A DNA stretch of 64,000 nt, taken from positions 124,001 to 188,000 of the forward strand of contig JAHHHD010000007.1 in assembly GCA_019359505.1 (NCBI GenBank), written 5' to 3'. The stretch comes from Drouetiella hepatica Uher 2000/2452 (GTDB lineage: Bacteria; Cyanobacteriota; Cyanobacteriia; Elainellales; Elainellaceae). Below, one piece after another: positions 54,493-63,146 of the stretch. The translations under genes and the position numbers were made by a program. Every line of letters starts with the position of its first letter. Positions within the stretch are counted from its first letter, which is position 1. Below the pieces are notes generated by a model. It ran no database searches, was not told the DNA's origin, and saw only the letters and a list, made by a program, of their open reading frames with translations.

Positions 54493-54717
54493 TCAAAAGG
54501 TTGGAGGATGACCCCAACCCTGACCAGCGGAATTCAGCTGTATCTGGTGCACTTGAGGGGGCGTTTGATCTCTTCAATCAACTATGGTTGTGCAAAAATA
54601 CGTTGGCTACTGACGCGATCACCAAACAAAAACCAGACAGTATCACCAAAAGCATGGACGGAAATTGATCAAAATTTCCATCGATTAGCTAAAGCCAAAT
54701 GTGAGTGTCAGGAATAA

Positions 54718-54933
54718 TTACTTCAAACACTGCCAATCTTCCTCGCCAACAATTGGGCTGACAATGTCGCCCAGTATTTCTACTTTGCCTGCCATAGATA
54801 CGGGGAAGGTGCGTGTCGGCAATTCAGTTTCTGCCAAAATTGTCACAATTACTCGTGCAAACTTAATCTCTGGCTGCTCTGCTAGCCATTTTACTTGGCC
54901 GTTTTCATAAATCGCTTCATAACTTTTCAGCAT
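54718..54933 (-). CDS. Small antitoxin-like protein
   Basis: About 71 residues from the ATG at 54933, which has GGGAG at good spacing. MLKSYEAIYENGQVKWL resembles the opening of AF2212-like or DUF2281-like antitoxins, where EAIYENG is common. The remainder is weakly alike. No clear toxin gene is next to it; the short frame 54508-54717 on the other strand has no recognisable domain. Treat as tentative. Confidence 0.55.
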   Translation of the reverse strand: MLKSYEAIYENGQVKWLAEQPEIKFARVIVTILAETELPTRTFPVSMAGKVEILGDIVSPIVGEEDWQCLK

Positions 54934-55106
54934 GGTCATCTCCCTTCTAAACCGCAGACCTGAGTTGGGGGAACTTGTTTTACGAGTATGGCTCTCACTA
55001 AATCCAACCGTTTTCAGAATTCAGATTCTGTTTGGGTATCGGACAAGATCGCCTGAGCTGCAATGCTGATTTCACGATCAGGCGATCGCGCAGACTTCGA
55101 GGTTTT

Positions 55107-55138
55107 AGACCTCCGAGGTTTTGAAAACTCGGAGGTCT
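55107..55138. repeat. AGACCTCCGAG hairpin repeat
   Basis: Inverted arms AGACCTCCGAG (55107-55117) and CTCGGAGGTCT (55128-55138) with an inner GTTTT/AAAAC pairing, one base bulged. It lies just beyond the stop of the small minus-strand gene and may terminate it, though it lacks a clean U tract. A partial copy, CTTCGAGGTTTTAGAC, immediately precedes it. Confidence 0.6.
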
Positions 55139-55147
55139 GAGGTTCCC

Positions 55148-55393
55148 TTACCCCTGATGCGGACTCGCCGATCGCCCAAAGCGACGAATCAACAGGCGGA
55201 TGACTTCTTGGGAGTCTGGAATCGGCTGGGGTGGACTCCAGGCGGTAACTTCGGCAAAGCCCCGCTGATAGAGGTCATAAATCACGCTGTTGACGTCTTC
55301 GGGGGTGCCGAGCAGGATCATCCGCACTTTGGCGGCGGGGTGAGCGATCGCCCCTTCGGTTTGGGTGAGCGTCGCGATAAAGTCTTGAAGCAT
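55148..55393 (-). CDS. Small conserved-looking hypothetical protein
   Basis: About 81 residues from ATG 55393, with GGAG 8 bp upstream; an earlier ATG adds 17 residues. It starts MLQDFIATLTQTEGAIAHP, has an AAKVRMILLGTPEDVNSVIYDLYQRGFAEVTAWSPPQP middle (given here in outline as a beta-alpha-beta-like segment) and ends in a basic tail. I do not recognise a named family. A 14-bp hairpin lies in its leader. Single Gly-rich loop could be a ligand site, but this is a guess. Confidence 0.6.
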   Translation of the reverse strand: MLQDFIATLTQTEGAIAHPAAKVRMILLGTPEDVNSVIYDLYQRGFAEVTAWSPPQPIPDSQEVIRLLIRRFGRSASPHQG

Positions 55394-55435
55394 AAGGGTT
55401 TCTCCTATTTTGGATGGTTGAAGAAAACCCAAAAA

Positions 55436-55472
55436 CTTAGCCACCTTGCCATAACAAAGCAGGGTGGCTAAG
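55436..55472 (-). promoter_or_regulatory. Leader hairpin of small hypothetical gene
   Basis: Arms 55436-55449 and 55459-55472 pair over 14 bp with a single G-T pair. It lies 43-79 bp upstream of the small gene's start, within its probable leader. Without a T tract it is not an obvious terminator. Confidence 0.45.
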
Positions 55473-56121
55473 AGGAGTGTTAAAATCCATCGTTAGCCAG
55501 CCGAACTGCGTCATCAGTTTGGGCCGGTTAGCCACTCATTGCTGTTACCAGCAGCTTTGGGTGGCGACTAAGTTTTTGAGCGGCGAATAGACAGAAGAGC
55601 AAGGGCGCAACAACTGCCTATAAGTAAGCGAGATTAGCGGAATTTGCGATCGCTGTCAACAGGTAATTTTGAATCGGGCTAATGCAATAGACAACTTGAT
55701 CTAAAAGTCTTATGGGGTGGATATCTCGCTCGTCTGGACTTGGCAAAGAAAGGCACGATCGCCCCAAGTTTTCCTGATTGCACCATCAGCTGCCAGTAAA
55801 GATGGGCAGTGTTGGGATAAGTTTACGGTTAACCGATCGCGCTCATTGAGCAATTCTCCACCTTTCAGTTAACTCTTATACCAACTTATTAAAGATGAAT
55901 CTAAGCTTTAGCTGGGTGAAGATGCGACAAAGAATAGGTTGTTGCCCCAAGTTTTCCTGATAGTGTTATTGGCTGCTGGTAGAGATAGGCAGTGATGGAA
56001 CAACTTCGAGGCTAAGAGGTTGATGCAGAGATTAATCATGCAAGGCTTGTGATATCGACACAGGTTGGGCTTTAATCAACCCTAGCTATCCTATTTGAAC
56101 TTTTGAGTGGGCTTTTGAAGA
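55473..56121. repeat. Gap with a diverged 63-bp direct repeat
   Basis: Two copies starting GCCCCAAGTTTTCCTGAT, at 55761-55824 and 55944-56006, are alike throughout but with scattered changes (for example TGGGCAGTG against TAGGCAGTG). No gene can be supported in this 650-bp gap, which precedes the Wzt ATPase gene. Confidence 0.7.
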
Positions 56122-57426
56122 ATGAGCGATACCGTCATCCGCGTTGAGAATTTGAGCAAGAAGTATGTTCTCAGCCATCAGCGAGAAGGTCAGCAGTATA
56201 AGGCTTTGCGGGATGTGATTGCAGAGGGCGCAAAGTCTTTGGGGCAGAGGCTAATGAAGCCGATGGGGAAACCGGAACTTAGCCCTACTCAGGAAGAATT
56301 TTGGGCGTTGAAGGATGTGTCGTTTGAGATTAAGCAGGGCGATCGGGTTGGCATTATTGGGCGGAATGGGGCTGGAAAATCGACCTTGTTAAAGGTGTTG
56401 AGCCGCATTGTGGAACCGACAAGCGGCAGAATTAGCATTAAAGGTCGCGTGGCGAGTTTGCTGGAAGTAGGGACGGGATTTCACCCGGAGTTAACGGGTA
56501 GAGAAAATATCTACCTGAATGGTGCCATTTTGGGCATGAGCCGCGAAGAGATTAAGCGCAAGTTTGATGAAATTGTGGCGTTTGCAGAAGTGGAGAAGTT
56601 TTTGGATACTCCGGTGAAACGCTATTCATCTGGGATGTATGTGCGGCTTGCATTTTCAGTGGCAGCACACCTGGAACCAGAAGTTTTGATTGTGGATGAG
56701 GTGTTGGCAGTTGGAGACATCCAGTTCCAGAAAAAATGTTTAGGCAAAATGGAGCAAGTTGCAGGGGAGGGGAGAACAATCATTTTCGTTAGCCATGAAA
56801 TGGGCACAATTAGTGCTTTGTGTAATCAAGTAGTTTTTTTGAAGAAAGGACAAGTTCATTCGATTGGAGAAACAGAAAGGATTGTGACAGAGTACTTTTC
56901 TGAAGTACTTAAGAATAAAAATCAGGAACTAGGTGATCTGAGATTGCCGGGATTTGGAAAGAAAATAAGGTTTTCTAACATAGAACTCCTATCAAGAGAT
57001 AACAATATACGATTTGGGGAGCTAATTACTTATAAGTTGGAGATTTCTTCTGATCACAACTTTCAGGGTTTGAGTATAGGATCCAGTTTCTTCAAAAATG
57101 ATGGAATATGTATAGGTTCGCTTATCAGTGATGAATTCGACATTTGTGCAAATAAACAGTTAAACCTACGTCTCACCGTTTCGAATATGAATCTTGCTCC
57201 GGGTTCTTATTACGCTGGCTTTAGTATCGGTTTTGGGCAAAAGGAAGGAGTACGAAAAGATTTAGAAATAGTTGTAGGCAAACCAAGTTTCCAGATTCTT
57301 CCTCTTTTAGAGGATTCAACAAATATATCAAGTTGGAACTCTAGTTGGGGAAACATCTTCTTTAAAGATAATTCTTTGGTAATTGTATCTGGTTCTAGCA
57401 ATGAATCATATAAGATGCTTACCTAG
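56122..57426 (+). CDS. Polysaccharide ABC exporter ATPase with Wzt-type C-terminal domain
   Basis: A 434-residue ATPase. Walker A GRNGAGKS at 80-87, signature YSSGM at 168-172, Walker B LIVDEV with Asp192-Glu193, and the H-loop in VSHEMGTI. Residues 270-434 form a Wzt-C beta sandwich that, in O-antigen exporters, recognises the modified chain end. The ATPase half has normal composition, while the C-terminal half is clearly AT-rich, suggesting a swapped specificity module. It lies 15-40 bp before a methyltransferase, a possible capping enzyme. Confidence 0.93.
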   Translation: MSDTVIRVENLSKKYVLSHQREGQQYKALRDVIAEGAKSLGQRLMKPMGKPELSPTQEEFWALKDVSFEIKQGDRVGIIGRNGAGKSTLLKVLSRIVEPTSGRISIKGRVASLLEVGTGFHPELTGRENIYLNGAILGMSREEIKRKFDEIVAFAEVEKFLDTPVKRYSSGMYVRLAFSVAAHLEPEVLIVDEVLAVGDIQFQKKCLGKMEQVAGEGRTIIFVSHEMGTISALCNQVVFLKKGQVHSIGETERIVTEYFSEVLKNKNQELGDLRLPGFGKKIRFSNIELLSRDNNIRFGELITYKLEISSDHNFQGLSIGSSFFKNDGICIGSLISDEFDICANKQLNLRLTVSNMNLAPGSYYAGFSIGFGQKEGVRKDLEIVVGKPSFQILPLLEDSTNISSWNSSWGNIFFKDNSLVIVSGSSNESYKMLT

Positions 57427-57464
57427 AAATGGAATGAAAATTGCGTAGAGTGGGGATTCGAGAA

Positions 57465-58166
57465 ATGGCAAATAAACTATCTGAAGTCCTACTTGCAGAT
57501 GATTACAAATCAAAACCCTTTCATGTCTACTATGAGGATGACCGTCATGAAATGATTAAATACATACCAGCCGACGTTTCACTAATTCTTGATATTGGAT
57601 GTGCAAGCGGGAGATTTGGTCAGATTCTTAAAGAGATCCGCCAGGTTGAAGTTTGGGGTATTGAGCCAAATGAAGATGCTGCTTCAGTTGCAGGGCAAAG
57701 ACTAGATAAAGTGATCAACAGCACTTTATCTGACGAGCTAGATATACCAGAACACAGCTTCGACTGCATTATTTTTAATGATGTACTTGAACATCTTGTT
57801 GATCCTTTTGGGGCATTGACTTACTGCAAGAAAATCTTGAGAAATAACGGATATTTAGTAATTTCAATTCCAAATGTTCGCTATTTTGACAATATTTGGA
57901 AATTAATAATTGAAAAAGAATGGAAATATGAGGAGTGCGGCATACTCGATAGAACCCATTTGCGCTTCTTTACGGAGAGTAGCATTTTGAGGACGTTGGA
58001 TGACTTAGGCTTTCAAACTGAATTAATAGAGGGTATTAATCCTGTCGAGAAAAAGCATCCTCACCAGTCAAGAAAGTTTAATCTTCTAAACTGTATTACG
58101 CTTGGTAGATTTAGGGATATGCGCTATCTCCAATTTGCCATAGTAGCTCGTCCAAAAGCTAATTGA
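57465..58166 (+). CDS. SAM-dependent methyltransferase
   Basis: About 233 residues from ATG 57465; a TTG at 57441 would add eight. SLILDIGCASGRFGQIL is motif I, GIEPNEDAASVA binds the ribose, and FDCIIFNDVLEHLVDPFGAL plus NNGYLVISIPNVRYF complete the fold. The class resembles enzymes that methylate glycans or lipid-linked sugars. Its place next to a Wzt with a recognition domain suggests a terminal cap, as in some O-antigen systems. It is AT-rich compared with flanks. Confidence 0.88.
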   Translation: MANKLSEVLLADDYKSKPFHVYYEDDRHEMIKYIPADVSLILDIGCASGRFGQILKEIRQVEVWGIEPNEDAASVAGQRLDKVINSTLSDELDIPEHSFDCIIFNDVLEHLVDPFGALTYCKKILRNNGYLVISIPNVRYFDNIWKLIIEKEWKYEECGILDRTHLRFFTESSILRTLDDLGFQTELIEGINPVEKKHPHQSRKFNLLNCITLGRFRDMRYLQFAIVARPKAN

Positions 58167-58189
58167 AGTAGATTAGATATATTTTGAGT

Positions 58190-59323
58190 ATGCAAAACGC
58201 TGAAACAATTCAGGAGAAGTTACGTTGTATTGCTTTTTATCTCCCTCAATATCACCCTATCCCAGAAAATGATAAATGGTGGGGCAAAGGCTTTACAGAG
58301 TGGACGAATGTCACTAGGGCAAAACCACTATTTCCAGGACATTACCAACCTCATCTCCCAGCAGATTTGGGGTTTTACGATTTACGGCTTCCAGAAGCTC
58401 GTCACGCCCAGGCTGATCTTGCTAAAGCACATGGTGTTGAAGGGTTTTGCTATTACCACTATTGGTTCAACGGTAAACGGTTATTAGAGCGACCTTTCAA
58501 TGATGTTTTGTCTTCTGGAAAACCAGATTTACCATTCTGCCTTTGTTGGGCTAATGAAGTTTGGTCTAGACGCTGGCTAGGAGAAGAAAGAGACATCCTA
58601 CAAAAGCAAGCCTATTCTGCTGAAGATGATTTGAATCATATCAGATGGCTAATGAATGCCTTTTCTGACTCTCGATATATTCAAATCAAAGGCAGACCGC
58701 TATTCCTAATTTATAGACCGCTTGACTTGCCTGAACCCAAAAGAACGATAGAAACCTTCAAATCTAAATGTGTAAAACAGGGGCTTCCCGAACCCTATTT
58801 AGTTGGAGTAGATGCCCATCGTCCGGGTTTTAACTTTGCAGAAATTGGCTTCGACAGTACCTTAGCTTTTGAGCCTCAGCTTGGGGCATTACCCGATTTT
58901 ATGGACGATCGAGCCAAGCTATCAAAGTTTTTAAGAAACCTAAAGCTAGGTATTGACAGCCCCAAATTAAAAGTATATGACTACTTGACGGCGCGCCGCC
59001 TGATGCTCCGCCGCCAAAGGAATTTCTCGCATCATCCCTGTATTTTTGTTTCTTGGGATAACACAGCTAGACGAGGGCAAAACGCTACCATCATCGTCAA
59101 TGCTAAACCAGAATATTTTGAAGAAGGTTTATTAAAGATGGTTAATTCTCTAATGGATAAACCCTATGATGAACGATTACTCTTTATTAATGCCTGGAAT
59201 GAATGGGCAGAAGGAAACCACCTTGAGCCTGACTTGAAGCACGGTACTCAATACCTTGAGGCTGTTAAACGTGTAAACCATAACCAAGCTCAAGGGGAAG
59301 TGAAGTGTCAGATCACGAATTAA
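58190..59323 (+). CDS. WbsX-like / GH99-like protein, copy 1
   Basis: About 377 residues from ATG 58190 (TTG at 58184 is an alternative). It belongs to the WbsX-type proteins annotated as glycosyltransferase WbsX or glycoside-hydrolase-99-like. AFYLPQYHPIPENDKWWGKG, then FTEWTNVTRAKPLFPGHYQP, GFCYYHYWFNGKRLLE, and FINAWNEWAEGNHLEPD are the family blocks. Catalytic role is unproved. It overlaps the next gene by 19 bp, and the two are very similar. Confidence 0.85.
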   Translation: MQNAETIQEKLRCIAFYLPQYHPIPENDKWWGKGFTEWTNVTRAKPLFPGHYQPHLPADLGFYDLRLPEARHAQADLAKAHGVEGFCYYHYWFNGKRLLERPFNDVLSSGKPDLPFCLCWANEVWSRRWLGEERDILQKQAYSAEDDLNHIRWLMNAFSDSRYIQIKGRPLFLIYRPLDLPEPKRTIETFKSKCVKQGLPEPYLVGVDAHRPGFNFAEIGFDSTLAFEPQLGALPDFMDDRAKLSKFLRNLKLGIDSPKLKVYDYLTARRLMLRRQRNFSHHPCIFVSWDNTARRGQNATIIVNAKPEYFEEGLLKMVNSLMDKPYDERLLFINAWNEWAEGNHLEPDLKHGTQYLEAVKRVNHNQAQGEVKCQITN

Positions 59324-60450
59324 AGGCAAAAGCGATAGCTTTCTATCTTCCTCAATATCATCCCATTTCCGAAAATGACGCATGGTGGGGCAAGGGCTTC
59401 ACCGAGTGGAGGAATGTTACAAAAGCTAAACCATTATTTCCTGGGCATTATCAACCTCATTTGCCCGCTGATTTAGGCTTCTATGATCTGCGATTGCCAG
59501 AGTCGCAGCAAGCTCAAGCCGAGTTAGCTAAAGCTTATGGCATTCACGGCTTTTGCTATTATCACTACTGGTTTAATGGTAAGCGATTATTAGAGCGTCC
59601 CTTCAATGATGTACTTGCATCAGGAGAACCTGATTTTCCCTTTTGTCTCTGCTGGGCTAACGAAAACTGGACTCGACGCTGGGATGGTCTGGAAGACGAA
59701 GTATTAATGGGGCAGATTTACGCAGAAGAGGACGATCGCCTTCATATGCAATGGTTAGCACAGGCTTTTCGCGATCCTCGTTACATACGGATTGATGGCA
59801 AACCGTTGTTTCTAGTATATCGAGCGGCAAAAATTCCAGATCCTTACAGAACAACTGAGACTTGGCGTGAAGAAGCTCACAAACTAGGCATTGGGGATCT
59901 CCATCTTTGCTTTGTTGAAAGCTTTGCTAATGAGCATAACAATCCTAGTTCGATTGGCTTTGATGCAACAGTCGAATTTCAACCTGATTGGACTCAATTA
60001 GGAAAGCCGCTGCAACGAGGTAGGCGTTGGAATTGGGCAAGAAAACTTGGGATTGCTGAAAAAGCTTATATCGAAAACAATATCTATGAATACGCTGATA
60101 TTGTTGAGCAGATGTTAGCAAAACCAACTGCAGACTATAAGCGTTTTCCCTGTGTTACACCCTCATGGGATAACGCTGCACGCCGCAAAAATGGAAATGC
60201 AACCATATTCCGCAATGCAACGCCTAAGCTTTATGAACACTGGTTAAGTGAAGTGATCCGAAGAGAGCGATCCAAGCAAGAGGGCGATCGCATCGTTTTC
60301 ATCAATGCCTGGAATGAGTGGGCAGAAGGCAATCACTTAGAACCCTGCCAAAAATGGGGACATGCCTACCTAGAAGCTACTACAAGAGCATTGCAGAATG
60401 TAGCATTACCCATTGAACAACAACCTATCTCCGCTATCAGCAATGCCTAA
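59305..60450 (+). CDS. WbsX-like / GH99-like protein, copy 2
   Basis: A 381-residue paralogue of the preceding gene starting at GTG 59305, with AAGGGGAA as ribosome binding site inside the upstream gene. The same blocks recur: WWGKGFTEWRNVTKAKPLF, HLPADLGFYDLRLPE, FCYYHYWFNGKRLLERPFND and NAWNEWAEGNHLEP. The duplicates diverge mainly in the middle (residues 150-310), so substrate differences are plausible. Its stop overlaps the next start. Confidence 0.85.
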   Translation: MSDHELKAKAIAFYLPQYHPISENDAWWGKGFTEWRNVTKAKPLFPGHYQPHLPADLGFYDLRLPESQQAQAELAKAYGIHGFCYYHYWFNGKRLLERPFNDVLASGEPDFPFCLCWANENWTRRWDGLEDEVLMGQIYAEEDDRLHMQWLAQAFRDPRYIRIDGKPLFLVYRAAKIPDPYRTTETWREEAHKLGIGDLHLCFVESFANEHNNPSSIGFDATVEFQPDWTQLGKPLQRGRRWNWARKLGIAEKAYIENNIYEYADIVEQMLAKPTADYKRFPCVTPSWDNAARRKNGNATIFRNATPKLYEHWLSEVIRRERSKQEGDRIVFINAWNEWAEGNHLEPCQKWGHAYLEATTRALQNVALPIEQQPISAISNA

Positions 60451-61441
60451 AGTTAGCGTCATTATTCCCAACTATAATCATGCGCCCTATCTAGAGCAGC
60501 GCATTCATAGTGTTTTAGAGCAAACTTATCAGGATTTTGAGATTCTCTTCCTAGATGATGCTTCAACCGACAATAGCCGTGAAGTATTTGCCCAATTTGC
60601 GGGTCACCCCAAAGTTCAAGCTATTTTCAACGAGCAAAACACTAGATCTCCCTTTAAACAATGGAACAAAGGCATTAGAAACGCTACTGGAGATTATGTT
60701 TGGATCGCAGAATCAGATGATTTCGCAGATCCAAAACTTCTGGAAACGCTTGTTCCGATTCTAGATGCAAACCTGAATGTAGGACTCGCCTATTGCCAAT
60801 CCTGGAAAGTTGATTCACAAGGAGAAATTATCACCAGTTTTCACTACTGGACAGATGATTTAGATGAGCAGCGTTGGCGAAATAATTATCTTAATCACGG
60901 CTTAGATGAGTGTAAAAATTATTTAGCTATTAAAAATATCATCCCTAATGCAAGCGCTGTTTTGTTCAGACGCAGTTTATTTGAACAAGCTGGTTACGCC
61001 GAAGAATCGATGTTCCTATGCGGAGACTGGATAACCTGGATTAAATTGCTTCTGTTAACAGACGTTGCATTTGCTGCTGAGCCACTTAATTACTTTCGTT
61101 ATCATAGCTCCTCAGTTCGCTCAAAGTCGCAGCAAGGAGGGCTTGAAATCTATGAAAAAATGCAGGTGTTTCTATTTCTAAAGGGAGAAATTGAACTATC
61201 TGAAGAAATTTCATCCCTTGTCAAGAGCAAGCTTATTGAAGAACTGTTTTTTAGAATAAGACGAGGAGAGATTACCTCTAAAGGTATATTAAAAATATAT
61301 AACTTATCTAAGAGGATTGAAACCTTTATAGAACTGCGACTTTTAATACAATTAGTTGCTTATTTAAGTTCTGGTGTTAGGCGTAAAACAGACAGTCTGA
61401 TTCATCAAACACAAACATTCATTAATGGGTTGAAGTTTTAA
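60446..61441 (+). CDS. GT2-family glycosyltransferase
   Basis: About 331 residues from ATG 60446, overlapping the preceding stop. PKVSVIIPNYNHAPYLEQRI begins the GT-A fold; FLDDASTDNS and WIAESDDFADP supply the DxD-like metal site. C-terminal segment FLCGDWITWIKLLLLTDVAF with YFRYHSSSVRS is typical. Reading the frame from 60413 would add 11 residues without support. The last 80 residues are AT-rich and more divergent. Confidence 0.92.
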   Translation, partial: PKVSVIIPNYNHAPYLEQRIHSVLEQTYQDFEILFLDDASTDNSREVFAQFAGHPKVQAIFNEQNTRSPFKQWNKGIRNATGDYVWIAESDDFADPKLLETLVPILDANLNVGLAYCQSWKVDSQGEIITSFHYWTDDLDEQRWRNNYLNHGLDECKNYLAIKNIIPNASAVLFRRSLFEQAGYAEESMFLCGDWITWIKLLLLTDVAFAAEPLNYFRYHSSSVRSKSQQGGLEIYEKMQVFLFLKGEIELSEEISSLVKSKLIEELFFRIRRGEITSKGILKIYNLSKRIETFIELRLLIQLVAYLSSGVRRKTDSLIHQTQTFINGLKF

Positions 61442-61470
61442 ATTTGGTTAAAACATTAATAGGAGGACTT

Positions 61471-61830
61471 ATGAAAAAGTTTGAAGTCATTGTTTCTCCT
61501 CCAGTTTGGAGCCTCAATGGAGTAAATATTTTTTCAATCAATTCAAGTCAGCGGTCAACTATGTATTGCACCTTGTTATCATGATGACATAGCTCACTTA
61601 TGGCTGAGCCATCTGCTTTGTTCAAGCGTTCCACAGGGCAGAATGTAGGCAACTATTAGGAATTTCTCAAATATTAAGGAATGCGATCTCTGGCTAAGTC
61701 TGGCTACTAAATACAAGCTAGCTAATTTAAAGATGTCATTAGTTTATTACCGGATTCATAGCTGAAATACAACGCAGTTACAAATTCGCTAAAATAAACT
61801 TAAGGATGAAATTGAAATTTGTGTGATCAG
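61471..61830 (+). pseudogene. Decayed glycosyltransferase remnants
   Basis: An open start at 61471 encodes MKKFEVIVSPPVWSLNGVNI, like a GT4-type N-terminus, but stops after about 37 residues. Further on, in another frame and broken by stops near 61658, 61708 and 61764, fragments resembling LWLSLATKYKLANLKMSLVYYRIHS occur (about 61685-61765), like the C-terminal part of a GT2 enzyme. The 61442-61904 gap therefore looks like the debris of at least two transferase genes. Confidence 0.6.
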
Positions 61831-61907
61831 AAATGCTCCCACGCTAGGTAGATCATTATTTTTCTATACTTTTTTAGACTATTTATGCCTTTAGGCTTGC
61901 TAATGTG

Positions 61908-63071
61908 ATGACAAGAATTGCAATTATTTCAACAATGCAAGGAAGCCCTTGGGGTGGGAGTGAGGAGCTATGGAGTGCAATGGCAACTGTAGCGCTAGAA
62001 GATGGACATTCTGTAATTACTTCAACCTTTCGATGGCCTGCGATCGCACCTCATATCTTGCAGCTTCAGCAAAGAGGAGCAAAATTACTGTTTCAACCAC
62101 GCCCTAAACCTGGAGTTTTAGGTCGGATCATGTCCCAATTTAATATCTCATTTAATAAATTATTTCGTTTTCAGCCTGATGTTCTCATCATTAATCAGGG
62201 CGCAACCTATGATCCCTTAATAATGAAGTTAGGAAACCTGTTCAGTCTGCTCTACAACAGATCAATTCCCTACATCGTTATTTGTCATCGCAACGAGGAC
62301 AGTTATATCCCATCAGATGCAGTTCGAGCAAAAGCTATCCAATTTTTTGAGAATGCGGCATCGGTGCTATTTGTAGCAGAACACAATTTAAGGACGACAG
62401 AACGCCAGCTTGCGCGCAAGTTATCCAATGCACAGGTAGTCCGAAATCCGGTCAACCTTATCACAGTCGGTGCCATAGATTGGCCAATCTTAGAAACGGT
62501 TAACTTTGCGAATGTTGCCCGTTTAGATGTTGTTTCTAAAGGACAAGATTCGCTCTTTGAAGCTCTTAGTGGTGTAATTTGGCAAACCCGTAACTGGCAG
62601 CTGAATCTCTACGGTGGAGGTAATAGCGAGTACTTACAAACGCTTGCCTACCATTATGGCATTGGCGATCGGGTTAAGTTTCATGGTCATGTTCAGGACG
62701 TGAGAAAAATTTGGTCTACCAACCATTGTCTGATTCTTCCTTCTAAGCGTGAAGGAACACCCATATCCCTTGTTGAAGCAATGCTATGTGGTCGCCCTGC
62801 AATTGTCACCGATGTGGGCGGTAATATTGAGTGGGTTGAAGAGGCACTCACTGGTTTTATTGCTGAAGCGCCGACAGTACGATCTCTGACATCTACTCTT
62901 GAAAGAGCATGGCAAGCGCAATCTATTTGGGAAACTATGGGAACTCAGGCTCACAAAGTTGCTCTAAGCAAATTTGATAGAGATCCAGGCAGAACTCTAC
63001 TCAAGATCGTACTTTCTGCTGCTTTACAACAAGCAGCTCCTTTATCTAGTGAATCGGTTCTCAAAAACTAA
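61908..63071 (+). CDS. GT4-family glycosyltransferase
   Basis: About 387 residues from ATG 61908; a GTG three bases earlier is equally possible. The N-terminal RIAIISTMQGSPWGGSEELW resembles glycogen-synthase-like GT4 folds. The C-terminal half carries VARLDVVSKGQDSLFEAL, FHGHVQDVRKIW and PSKREGTPISLVEAMLCGRPAIVTDVGG, the E-x7-E donor site. It follows the decayed gene region. Confidence 0.92.
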   Translation: MTRIAIISTMQGSPWGGSEELWSAMATVALEDGHSVITSTFRWPAIAPHILQLQQRGAKLLFQPRPKPGVLGRIMSQFNISFNKLFRFQPDVLIINQGATYDPLIMKLGNLFSLLYNRSIPYIVICHRNEDSYIPSDAVRAKAIQFFENAASVLFVAEHNLRTTERQLARKLSNAQVVRNPVNLITVGAIDWPILETVNFANVARLDVVSKGQDSLFEALSGVIWQTRNWQLNLYGGGNSEYLQTLAYHYGIGDRVKFHGHVQDVRKIWSTNHCLILPSKREGTPISLVEAMLCGRPAIVTDVGGNIEWVEEALTGFIAEAPTVRSLTSTLERAWQAQSIWETMGTQAHKVALSKFDRDPGRTLLKIVLSAALQQAAPLSSESVLKN

Positions 63072-63146
63072 ATGCCTTGCTTTTCCTCCATAACTCACTT
63101 AATAAATTATTGCGGATACCACTTAAAAGATTTCAAGAAAAAGTCT

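Noticed and set aside
54155-54577. Minus-strand frame rich in APPVAA repeats
   Set aside because: It is the reverse of the Uma2 heptad repeats, a typical repeat artefact.
54508-54717. 69-codon plus-strand frame next to the antitoxin-like gene
   Set aside because: It would make a toxin partner convenient, but it has no recognisable toxin motif and a poor start.
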